5,493 nucleotides of DNA from Spirochaetia bacterium (GTDB taxonomy: Bacteria; Spirochaetota; Spirochaetia; Treponematales; Breznakiellaceae), in the NCBI GenBank assembly GCA_025997495.1, contig BNUR01000167.1, positions 1 through 5,493 on the forward strand. The letters are read 5' to 3'. Position numbers and translations under genes: made by a program. The first letter of the stretch is position 1, and the number at the start of each line of letters is the position of its first letter. Shown here in pieces: positions 1 to 5,493 of the stretch. A model generated the notes under the pieces. It was given only the letters and a program-made list of their open reading frames with translations, ran no database searches and was not told the DNA's origin.

Positions 1-105
1 GTAGCTTTTTTTGAAGCCATGCGATTTTGCCTGCGTTTCGCTTACCACGATTCATGGTCTGCTTTCCTCGTCTTTCTCTATACCGATGGCGGACTTGTCG
101 ATTCA
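1..105. other. Possible end of an inserted element or rearranged 3' segment of the lipoprotein gene
   Basis: In the minus-strand lipoprotein frame, the discoidin pattern holds through SKFTL (about 108) and then becomes a Lys/Arg-rich stretch unlike the rest of the protein. Neither of the other two minus-strand frames restores a discoidin pattern; both meet stops. Exactly at the break, the minus strand reads CCTGAATC, the same octamer as the proposed IS end at 4702. On the plus strand, an open frame entering from the left edge ends at the TAA at 109-111. These facts suggest an element end here but do not prove it. Confidence 0.3.
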
Positions 106-1744
106 GGGTAAATTTAGAATTGCTGTCTACGGTTACCCAGTGGTTGATATCAACGCCGCTTGTCCGTTCCGGGTGGCCGGAATTGTACCCGCCTGAGGCA
201 TTGGAACGCCAATCGTGGTGCCAATAGGTACCGTTGTTTCCGTCGAGGATATAGTTCTTGCTGCCTTCGGTAGGATGGGAGCAGCAAACCTCGACCAATT
301 TGGTAACAAAGGCCGACACATAGGTAAAGCCGGATACCGGCGCCGGGCCCGCGCCAACGGCATCACCCGCATTGGTTCCCGTCTGTATGACGCCGGTAGC
401 TTGAAGAGCGGACATGGCAGACTGAAGGGCTGTCGCCACGGTAGATCTTTGAGCCGCCGTTGCATTGGAGGGCAACGCACGGGCATTGGCGATAGCGGTG
501 TTTAAATTGCCCAGCAGCGTAGCATTGGTAATAAAATTTAACCCCGCTCCTACATCGCCGGCCAGGGCCGCAATGGTAAGGCCTTTTTTAAGATTCGCCG
601 CCAGGGCAATGGGAAGCTGAACATCCGCCACTTCGATACCCTGGAGACCGCTTTCCGTGACGATACCAAGGGATTTAACAATGACATTGTTACCGCCTGA
701 GGTATTGGTCTCCAGCCTAAGCCAGATTTCCTGTCCAATCCACTGGCTAAGCAGGTTCGGAACAGTCTTGTAGGTATCGGCAAGGGTCAGGCGGAAACTT
801 GCGGTATAGGTATTGGCGCCGGGGTTAGTGGTGGTATCGGCCGCACTATAACTAAGGCCGCCCGACCAATACAGTTCATCCGGGGGATCACCAAACTCGG
901 CCGCTGAGGTACCGTGGAGGGAAATCTGACCACCGCCGGTGCTGGTCAGAGCGCCATAGTAGATGAGGGTCACGTTCCCCGAAAAATAGATATTGTCCGC
1001 AAAAACAACATCGCTCAAGTCAAACGTCCCCGGGGATTCCAGTCCGGGGTAGATGTGGACGGCAGCATATTCGCCGGCGCTCTGACGCCCCTTGTACAGG
1101 GTGATATAGAGGTCGTAGCTGCCGCCGGAAAGTTCAACCGTATCCGTAAAGTCCACCTGCGCCGGGTCGGCGCCGGGCAGCGTCAGGGTATGGGCCGCGG
1201 TTCCGCCCTGCTTGAGGACCAGTTCTCCGCTGGTTACCCCCGCGGGAATTTTGAGGGTGTAGGAAAAGATACCCTGGGGTGCGCCCACTGCGTCAAAGGC
1301 AAACGGAGCAAGCTCCACCGTTACCGGGGTGGTCACACTTGCCCCCACGGTTACCGATGCACTCCCCGTTGCGGCTTTCCGATCCGCTCCGCCAAATGCC
1401 CGGTACGCCGTTACTGCCAGGGTGTAGTTCCCGGGGGGCAGTTCCACCGCGATGCCGGTAGCGGCATTGTAGTCTGCGGCGGTATAGATTTTGACGGCCA
1501 GGGCCGCGCCTCCCGCCGGAGTAAAGGTCAGATCGTATTGAGTAAAAGCAGGAGCTACCGGCATGACGGTCCGGGCGTTTAAGCCGCCCACGTATACCTG
1601 CACCGTACCGGTTCCCGTACTCCCCGCCGCATTCCCCATATCACGGGGCGCTTCCAAAACATTGGCGCATGACAGCGTCAGAAACAAAACCCCAAGGGTG
1701 AGTCCCGCTGCTTTTATCAGATGCTTCATTACGTGCATTTTCAT
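1..1744 (-). CDS. Lipoprotein with FIVAR-like helical segment and discoidin-like domain (3' end outside window)
   Basis: Reading leftward from the ATG at 1744, the frame stays open for 581 codons to the window edge, so the C-terminus is missing. Residues 1-26 are a lipoprotein signal peptide with a basic start, a hydrophobic core and lipobox LTLSC (C26). The export and lipidation are inferred from this. Residues about 40-240 are Gly/Thr/Val-rich beta-sandwich segments containing PPGNYTL- and GGSYDLYITLY-type strands. Residues about 405-450 are Ala-rich and helical (LNTAIANARALP, ALQSAMSALQATG), resembling FIVAR domains. From about 475, the pattern ILDGNNGTYWHH (D501, W508, W512) followed by HWVTVD (W536) matches the first half of a discoidin/F5-8 type C carbohydrate-binding domain. 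After about residue 548 the domain pattern is lost and 13 of the next 33 residues are Lys/Arg. Start M1 is preferred over M3 and M6 because AGGAGG lies 7 nt upstream. Likely a surface sugar- or matrix-binding lipoprotein; the exact role is unknown. Confidence 0.8.
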   Translation of the reverse strand, partial: MKMHVMKHLIKAAGLTLGVLFLTLSCANVLEAPRDMGNAAGSTGTGTVQVYVGGLNARTVMPVAPAFTQYDLTFTPAGGAALAVKIYTAADYNAATGIAVELPPGNYTLAVTAYRAFGGADRKAATGSASVTVGASVTTPVTVELAPFAFDAVGAPQGIFSYTLKIPAGVTSGELVLKQGGTAAHTLTLPGADPAQVDFTDTVELSGGSYDLYITLYKGRQSAGEYAAVHIYPGLESPGTFDLSDVVFADNIYFSGNVTLIYYGALTSTGGGQISLHGTSAAEFGDPPDELYWSGGLSYSAADTTTNPGANTYTASFRLTLADTYKTVPNLLSQWIGQEIWLRLETNTSGGNNVIVKSLGIVTESGLQGIEVADVQLPIALAANLKKGLTIAALAGDVGAGLNFITNATLLGNLNTAIANARALPSNATAAQRSTVATALQSAMSALQATGVIQTGTNAGDAVGAGPAPVSGFTYVSAFVTKLVEVCCSHPTEGSKNYILDGNNGTYWHHDWRSNASGGYNSGHPERTSGVDINHWVTVDSNSKFTLNRQVRHRYRERRGKQTMNRGKRNAGKIAWLQKKL

Positions 1745-1751
1745 TCTCTTT

Positions 1752-1759
1752 CCTCCTTA
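1752..1759 (-). promoter_or_regulatory. Shine-Dalgarno fused to the upstream stop codon
   Basis: On the minus strand the sequence TAAGGAGG combines the TAA stop of the repeat lipoprotein with the AGGAGG ribosome-binding site of the next gene, 7 nt before its ATG. Only 12 bp separate the two coding regions. This supports one transcript and probable translational coupling, and it decides the start codon of the downstream gene. Confidence 0.85.
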
Positions 1760-4324
1760 AAGTTCACTGGTAAAGCGCACCGTCTTCGAATAGGTAACGC
1801 CGCCTTTGGTCACTTTTGCCGTAAGGTTGTGGGTGCCAAGCCTGAAATCCTTAACCGCAATGGTGATGGGGTTAGCGGTGCTTACGAGTGAAACGCCGTC
1901 TACCAGCCAATCGCTTACGGTAAAGCCTGCGGGAACCGTCACGGTCAATGAGTCGGTTTCCCAGTGTACGTTTACGGTGGGAGTACCCGTCAGATTGATG
2001 GTTTCGTCACCGGGAAGTACAAAATCAACCTTGAAGTTTCCGGTGTGCAGGTCAAGTACCAGTTGCAGGTCCTTCCCCGTCACATTAGCCGCCGTTACGT
2101 CAAAGCTCCCAATAGTTCCCGTGGTATACCCGGTTAGGCTCACTTCGACGGTGTACCCCGTATCCGCCGGTACATAGGTTATCGTGTACGCGCCGCCGAC
2201 TGCAGGATGAACCGCCGTCCCTATGCTGACGGCCCCCTTCTTGAGTTGTACCGATGCGGTGGTCAAGTCGGGGGCGCCGGTATCTACCGAAATAGTCCCG
2301 CTGATGGTATAGGTTGGAGCGACAATTTTTATCAGTTGCAGGTTCTTCCCCGTCACACTGGCCGCCGTTACGTTAAAGCTCCCAATAGTTCCCGTGGTAT
2401 ACCCGGTTAGGCTCACTTCAATAGTGTAGCCCGTATCCGCCGGTACCCCAGGAATCGTGTATGCGCCGCCGGTTGCGGGATGAACCGCCGTCCCTATGTT
2501 GGCGGCCCCCTTCTTGAGCTGCACCGATACGGTGGTCAAATCGGGTGTGCCGGTATCAACCGAAATAGTCCCGCCGATGGTATAGGTTGGAACGACAATT
2601 TCTATCAGTTGCAGATTCTTCCCCGTCACATTGGCCGCCGTTACGTCAAAGCTCCCAATAGTTCCCGTGGTATACCCGGTTAGGCTCACTTCAATAGTGT
2701 AGCCCATATCCGCCGGTACCCCAGGAATCGTGTATGCGCCGCCGGTTGCAGGATGAACCGCCGTCCCAATGTTGGCGGCACCCTTCTTGAGCTGCACCGA
2801 TGCGGTGGTCAAGTCGGGGGCGCCGGTATCAACCGAAATAGTCCCGCCGATGGTATAGGTTGGACCGACAATTTCTATCAGTTCCAGATCCTTCCCCGTC
2901 ACATTGGCCGCTATTACGTCAAAACTCCCAATAGTTCCCGTGGTATACCCGGTTAGGCTCACTTCAATAGTGTAGCCCGTATCCGCCGGTACCCCAGGAA
3001 TCGTGTATGCGCCGCCGGTTGCAGGATGAACCACCGTCCCTATGTCGGCGGCGCCCTTCTTGAGCTGTACCGATGCGGTAGTCAAATCGGGTGTGCCGGT
3101 ATCTACCGAAATAGTCCCACTGATGGTATAGGTTGGAACGACAATTTCTATCAGTTGCAGGTCCTTCCCCGTCACATTGGCCGCCGTTACGCTAAAGCTC
3201 CCAATAGTTCCCGTGATATACCCGGTTAGGCTCACTTCAATAGTGTAGCCCGTATCCGCCGGTACACTGGTTATCGTGTACGCGCCGCCGGTTGCAGGAT
3301 GAACCGCCGTCCCAATGTTGGCGGCCCCCTTCTTGAGCTGTACCGATACGGTGGTCAAATCGGGTGTGCCGGTATCAACCGAAATAGTCCCGCCGACGGT
3401 ATAGGTTGAACCGACAATTTTTATCAGTTGCAGATTCTTCCCCGTCACATTGGCCGCCGTTACGTCAAAGCTCCCAATAGTTCCCGTGGTATACCCGGTT
3501 AGGCTCACTTCGATGGTGTAGCCCGTATCCGCCGGTACCCCAGGAATCGTGTACGCGCCGCCGGTTGCAGGATGAACCGCCGTCCCTATGCTGATGGCCC
3601 CCTTCTTGAGCTGTACCGATGCGGTAGTCAAATCGGGTGCGCCGGTATCTACCGAAATAGTCCCGCCGATGGTATAGGTTGGACCGACAATTTTTATCAG
3701 TTGCAGATTCTTCCCCGTCACATTGGCCGCCGTTACGTCAAAGCTCCCAATAGTTCCCGTGGTATACCCAGTTAGGCTCACTTCGATGGTGTACCCCGTA
3801 TCCGCCGGTACATAGGTTATCGTGTACGCGCCGCCGGTTGCAGGATGAACCGCCGTCCCTATGTCGGCGGCTCCCTTCTTGAGCTGTACCGATGCGGTAG
3901 TCAAACCGGGTGAGCCGGTATTAACCGAAATAGTCCCGCCGATGGTATAGGTTGTACCGACAATTTTTATCAGTTGCAGATCCTTCCCCGTCACATTGGC
4001 CGCCGTTACGTCAAAGCTCCCAATAGTTCCCGTGGTATACCCGGTTAGGCTCACTTCAATAGTGTAGCCCGTATCCGCCGGTACACTGGTTATCGTGTAC
4101 GCGCCGCCGATTGCAGGATGAACCGCCGTCCCTATGTTGGTGGTACCCTTCTTGAGCTGAACCGATGCGGTAGTCAAATCGGTTGTGCCGGTATTAACCG
4201 AAATAGTCCCGCCGACGGTATAGAGGATGTCTTCATCCCCTCCGGAATTCGTGGAATTTCTACAAGCTGAAAACACCAACAGACAGCACAATGCCAGCCA
4301 TGGAGTGTAAAATAGCTTCCTCAT
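1757..4324 (-). CDS. Lipoprotein made of eight 91-residue beta-sandwich repeats
   Basis: A complete 855-residue protein. Residues 1-21 form a lipoprotein signal peptide ending in VFSAC (C21), with Phe at -3, which fits the relaxed spirochaetal lipobox better than the enterobacterial one. After a short linker, residues 35-762 are eight repeats of exactly 91 residues. Each has the pattern YTIGGTIS, LTTASVQLKKG, GGAYTI..VPADTGYTIEV, SLTGYTTGTIGSFDV and NVTGKxLQLI. This matches the general plan of carboxypeptidase-regulatory/Cna-B-like beta-sandwiches (G.YTI, then GYT.EVSL.GY), by pattern only. Residues 763-855 are a distinct Ig-like end domain (LTVTVPAGF, DWLVDGVSL, LGTHNLTAKVTKGGVTYSKTVRF) of a type often ending treponemal lipoproteins. 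No catalytic residues are visible, so a stalk, adhesin or binding role is inferred. AGGAGG lies 8 nt before the ATG. It is the first gene of an operon with the lipoprotein starting at 1744. Confidence 0.9.
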   Translation of the reverse strand: MRKLFYTPWLALCCLLVFSACRNSTNSGGDEDILYTVGGTISVNTGTTDLTTASVQLKKGTTNIGTAVHPAIGGAYTITSVPADTGYTIEVSLTGYTTGTIGSFDVTAANVTGKDLQLIKIVGTTYTIGGTISVNTGSPGLTTASVQLKKGAADIGTAVHPATGGAYTITYVPADTGYTIEVSLTGYTTGTIGSFDVTAANVTGKNLQLIKIVGPTYTIGGTISVDTGAPDLTTASVQLKKGAISIGTAVHPATGGAYTIPGVPADTGYTIEVSLTGYTTGTIGSFDVTAANVTGKNLQLIKIVGSTYTVGGTISVDTGTPDLTTVSVQLKKGAANIGTAVHPATGGAYTITSVPADTGYTIEVSLTGYITGTIGSFSVTAANVTGKDLQLIEIVVPTYTISGTISVDTGTPDLTTASVQLKKGAADIGTVVHPATGGAYTIPGVPADTGYTIEVSLTGYTTGTIGSFDVIAANVTGKDLELIEIVGPTYTIGGTISVDTGAPDLTTASVQLKKGAANIGTAVHPATGGAYTIPGVPADMGYTIEVSLTGYTTGTIGSFDVTAANVTGKNLQLIEIVVPTYTIGGTISVDTGTPDLTTVSVQLKKGAANIGTAVHPATGGAYTIPGVPADTGYTIEVSLTGYTTGTIGSFNVTAASVTGKNLQLIKIVAPTYTISGTISVDTGAPDLTTASVQLKKGAVSIGTAVHPAVGGAYTITYVPADTGYTVEVSLTGYTTGTIGSFDVTAANVTGKDLQLVLDLHTGNFKVDFVLPGDETINLTGTPTVNVHWETDSLTVTVPAGFTVSDWLVDGVSLVSTANPITIAVKDFRLGTHNLTAKVTKGGVTYSKTVRFTSEL
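2039..4222 (-). repeat. Eight tandem 273-bp coding repeats
   Basis: The repeat boundaries on the minus strand are 4222-3950, 3949-3677, 3676-3404, 3403-3131, 3130-2858, 2857-2585, 2584-2312 and 2311-2039, with no indels in any copy. DNA identity is very high, including at synonymous positions, so the array expanded recently or is being homogenised. Differences cluster at a few sites. Unit residues 44-47 are ITSV, ITYV or IPGV. Residues 27-29 are TTN, AAD, AIS, AAN or AVS. The 81-91 joint (NLQLIKIV, DLQLIEIVV, DLELIEIVG) also varies. The outermost copies are the most divergent at their outer edges. The array is a likely site of copy-number change by recombination and of assembly error. Confidence 0.95.
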
Positions 4325-4355
4325 AAAGAATGCCTCCTAATAAATAAAGATAGAT

Positions 4356-4361
4356 TTATTA
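4356..4361. repeat. Left target-site duplication TTATTA of the foldback element
   Basis: TTATTA directly abuts the left CCTAT end of the 266-bp element and is repeated perfectly at 4628-4633 after its right end. The site is AT-rich, so a chance match is possible, but its exact placement outside both CC/GG ends favours a target duplication. Confidence 0.7.
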
Positions 4362-4443
4362 CCTATCTTCCCACCCGAAAATTTAACCTACATTGCTGAA
4401 ATGCTTAAAACAATGTTGAGATGCTTGTTATATGACTTTAAAC

Positions 4444-4473
4444 ATTATTTTTACGAATACTTTAAATTTTCAA
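4444..4473 (-). promoter_or_regulatory. Weak candidate promoter for the lipoprotein operon inside the foldback element
   Basis: On the minus strand TTGAAA (4473-4468) lies 18 bp before AATAAT (4449-4444), each 5 of 6 to the sigma-70 consensus. It points toward the repeat lipoprotein with a predicted leader of about 110 nt. The AT-richness of the element makes chance matches likely. Confidence 0.25.
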
Positions 4474-4475
4474 AG

Positions 4476-4512
4476 TTTTGTGTAGGTTCAACCTCTATTA
4501 ACCTACACAAAA
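4476..4512. repeat. Perfect 13-bp central inverted repeat of the foldback element
   Basis: TTTTGTGTAGGTT at 4476-4488 is the exact reverse complement of AACCTACACAAAA at 4500-4512, with an 11-nt loop. Its centre coincides with that of the outer arms to within a base. Its AACCTACA core is the same octamer found at the inner edge of each terminal arm, so the octamer appears four times in alternating orientation (4385, 4481, 4500, 4597). No U-run follows the stem on the plus strand, so it is not a standard terminator. Confidence 0.85.
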
Positions 4513-4627
4513 AAGCATAAAAACCTATATTTCGTTAAACACATGGTTTAGAGCTATATTTTGCATGTTTATAACCAGTTTCATTGCATTTACTTTTGTA
4601 GGTTAAAAAACCAGGTGGGAATATAGG

Positions 4628-4633
4628 TTATTA
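4628..4633. repeat. Right target-site duplication TTATTA of the foldback element
   Basis: This is a perfect copy of 4356-4361 placed immediately after the GG end of the element. Removing the element and one copy would give a continuous pre-insertion site. Confidence 0.7.
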
Positions 4634-4720
4634 CTGTACGGGCAGGGTTTCAGATTCGGATAGTTACCAAAGTACCTTTTTTCCTATTATTTTTAGTATT
4701 ACCTGAATCCGTACACTAAT
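4630..4720. repeat. 91-bp imperfect inverted repeat between the foldback element and the IS gene
   Basis: ATTACTGTACGG (4630-4641) and the reverse complement of 4709-4720 (ATTAGTGTACGG) match at 11 of 12 positions. Slightly inside, GGTTTCAG (4646-4653) and the reverse complement of 4703-4710 (GGATTCAG) match at 7 of 8. The left arm overlaps the right target duplication of the foldback element, so the repeat predates that insertion if the element model is right. It could be a remnant of another small element or an old IS end. No gene is visible here. Confidence 0.4.
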
Positions 4721-4786
4721 TCAGCTAACTCCATATAAGACAAGGAATTATGTTAAAACTACAACCACCCAATGGGTGAAAAAATA

Positions 4787-4815
4787 AAGACATATCCGTT
4801 CTCTTATGATATACT
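4787..4815 (+). promoter_or_regulatory. Predicted transposase promoter
   Basis: AAGACA (4787-4792, 4 of 6 to the -35 consensus) is separated by 17 bp from TATACT (4810-4815, 5 of 6 to the -10 consensus). Transcription would begin at about 4822. The native mRNA would then lack the upstream arm of the 4791-4853 hairpin. Confidence 0.5.
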
Positions 4816-4853
4816 GTTCTAACCACCAAACAAACACCAGGAGAACGGATATG
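4791..4853 (+). promoter_or_regulatory. Inverted repeat able to sequester the transposase RBS and start codon
   Basis: CATATCCGTTCTC (4791-4803) is the perfect reverse complement of GAGAACGGATATG (4841-4853). In RNA the stem extends two more pairs (4804 U with 4840 G, 4805 U with 4839 A). The right arm contains the AGGAG ribosome-binding site (4839-4843) and the ATG at 4851. Only transcripts started upstream of 4791 contain both arms, so the hairpin would silence read-through mRNA while leaving the native transcript free. Confidence 0.7.
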
Positions 4854-5493
4854 ATTAAGATAGAGCATACCACGGAACGGATAGAAAGTATAGCGGGCTT
4901 GCCGCTGGCCGGAAAACTTATTTCCCGTATGGGGGTTACTTCCATCATCAGTAAACTCAAAAAAGGCGCGGGAAATATTCTTGCCCATATGCTCTTAGCC
5001 CTTGTTCAGGGAAACACCAGTTACGAATCGCTGAGGGATTTTCGAGACGACCCGGTATTCAAAGAAGCACTGGAGTTGGAGAAGGTATTTTCGCCGGAGA
5101 CGGTCAGGGTGTATCTGGATCAGATGTCAGGGGATGTTGATTCGCTTCTCAAGCAATTGCAGGTATGCAATGTCCGGCTGCTTGAGAAAGCGAGTTTGAG
5201 CGGGGTAAAGGTCGGTACACGGGAGATGATACCGGTGGACATCGACACCTCACCGATGGATAATTCAAAAACGAAGAAAGAGAAAATCGGCTATACCTAC
5301 AAAGGATTTGTCGGCTACCACCCGCTGTTCGCGTATATCGGCGCCGAGGGGTATATGATAGCGAGTGAGCTGAGGCCCGGGAGCCAGCATTGCCAGAAGG
5401 GGACACCAGAGTTTATCGGCGCGCTGTGTGCGGATATAGCGGCCATCGGCCTGGACAAACCAGCGCTGTTCCGGCTTGACTCGGGGAACGATT
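4851..5493 (+). CDS. IS1380-family DDE transposase, N-terminal 214 residues (cut by window edge)
   Basis: A DDE transposase catalysing cut-and-paste-type movement of its own element. The open frame begins at ATG 4851, 7 nt after AGGAG, and is intact to the right edge. Residues 1-125 are the N-terminal part, including LAHMLLALVQGNTSYESLRDF and the FSPETVRVYLD segment. The catalytic-core start is PVDIDTSPMDNSKTKKE (D130/D132), followed by GYTYKGFVGYHPLFAYIGAEGY and SQHCQKGTPEFI. The RLDSGND motif (D210) at the edge carries the second catalytic aspartate. These motifs in this order are diagnostic of the IS1380 family. The final catalytic Glu lies outside the window, so activity cannot be judged. 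It is divergent from the lipoprotein operon and probably regulated by the start-codon hairpin. Confidence 0.93.
   Translation, partial: MIKIEHTTERIESIAGLPLAGKLISRMGVTSIISKLKKGAGNILAHMLLALVQGNTSYESLRDFRDDPVFKEALELEKVFSPETVRVYLDQMSGDVDSLLKQLQVCNVRLLEKASLSGVKVGTREMIPVDIDTSPMDNSKTKKEKIGYTYKGFVGYHPLFAYIGAEGYMIASELRPGSQHCQKGTPEFIGALCADIAAIGLDKPALFRLDSGND

Larger units (their letters stand above)
4362..4627. mobile_element. 266-bp foldback/MITE-like element, non-coding
   Basis: The terminal arms 4362-4392 and 4597-4627 are inverted copies matching at 25 of 31 positions. They share CCTAT, TTCCCACC and TTTAACCTACA. The element begins CC and ends GG and is flanked by TTATTA on both sides. It is much richer in AT than the genes around it and carries no convincing reading frame. 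A second inverted repeat (4476-4512) has the same centre as the outer arms. The sequence between the two also aligns with its own reverse complement (shared AAATGC, ATGC, C.TAAAC and ACGAA blocks), so the whole element is one imperfect palindrome. With no transposase it would be a non-autonomous element. The parental family is not identifiable here: CC ends are compatible with IS1380 family members, but the arms do not match the presumed end of the neighbouring IS1380-type element. Confidence 0.7.
4702..5493 (+). mobile_element. IS1380-family insertion sequence, 5' part (left end tentative)
   Basis: The transposase reading frame at 4851 identifies the element. Its right end lies beyond the window. 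IS1380 family elements usually have ends starting with CC and a short upstream leader. CCTGAATCCGTACAC at 4702 is the best candidate left end, about 149 bp before the start codon. No partner inverted repeat or target duplication can be checked because the other end is missing, so the boundary is an inference. Confidence 0.5.

Noticed and set aside
914..1582. A 222-codon open frame on the plus strand.
   Set aside because: It lies opposite the lipoprotein coding strand, has no plausible domain or signal, and is Arg/Gly-rich as expected of an antisense frame in GC-rich DNA.
2207..3775. Five 67-codon plus-strand frames at 273-bp spacing that look like a repeated small-protein family.
   Set aside because: They are antisense copies of the lipoprotein repeat, and their regular spacing simply reflects the 273-bp unit.
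2039..4222. A regularly spaced repeat array, considered as CRISPR or an intergenic satellite.
   Set aside because: The whole 273-bp unit is conserved with no unique spacers, and the frame is open throughout as protein repeats.
4476..4512. A rho-independent terminator.
   Set aside because: The stem is AT-rich and lacks a following U-run on either strand. Its concentric placement in the foldback element explains it better.
4362..4627. An integron attC site, because treponemes can carry integrons and attC sites are imperfect palindromes.
   Set aside because: The element is longer than usual attC sites, has no clear GTTRRRY/RYYYAAC pair in the right places, and carries a target duplication instead.
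4766..4778. A short hairpin CACCC-AAT-GGGTG upstream of the transposase.
   Set aside because: It is only five pairs long and is followed by A residues rather than T residues on the plus strand, so it is not a convincing terminator or regulator.
4725..5406. Minus-strand open frames of 70 to 87 codons.
   Set aside because: They overlap the clearly identified transposase on the opposite strand, or its leader, and have no recognisable features.

Overview
The window looks like an accessory region of a spirochaete, most plausibly a Treponema-type genome. Three things point there. Both complete N-termini are lipoprotein signal peptides with loose, spirochaete-style lipoboxes (LTLSC and VFSAC). The lipoproteins have the repetitive, Gly/Thr/Val-rich beta-sandwich make-up common in treponemal surface proteins. 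The coding DNA is moderately GC-rich and is interrupted by AT-rich mobile DNA. The genus is an inference, not a demonstrated fact.

Region 1 (about 1-4324, minus strand) is a tight two-gene operon. The upstream gene (4324-1757) encodes an 855-residue lipoprotein. It is built from eight near-identical 91-residue beta-sandwich repeats (exactly 273 bp each) and a separate C-terminal Ig-like domain. Its stop codon is fused to the Shine-Dalgarno of the second gene, which starts at 1744 and runs off the left edge of the window. That second gene is a larger lipoprotein with N-terminal beta-rich segments, an Ala-rich helical segment resembling FIVAR, and the first half of a discoidin (F5/8 type C) domain. 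Both products are probably surface-exposed, binding or adhesion-type proteins. The discoidin-like reading breaks down at about position 105, next to an 8-bp motif shared with the presumed end of the downstream insertion sequence.

Region 2 (4325-4850) has no gene but is full of structure. It holds a 266-bp AT-rich foldback element (4362-4627) with 31-bp terminal inverted repeats and a perfect 6-bp TTATTA target duplication. The element has an exactly concentric inner hairpin, so all of it reads as one imperfect palindrome. It sits only about 31 bp upstream of the repeat-lipoprotein start codon, so it may have replaced or modified that operon's promoter. A further 91-bp imperfect inverted repeat (4630-4720) follows.

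Region 3 (about 4702-5493, plus strand) is the 5' part of an IS1380-family insertion sequence. The DDE transposase is cut by the right edge just after the RLDSGND motif. A perfect 13-bp inverted repeat pairs the transposase RBS/start codon with sequence overlapping its own promoter. This is the layout expected if read-through transcripts, but not the native transcript, are blocked for translation.

The most notable features are the foldback element, the start-codon-sequestering hairpin of the IS1380 element, and the mosaic pattern of the eight protein repeats.
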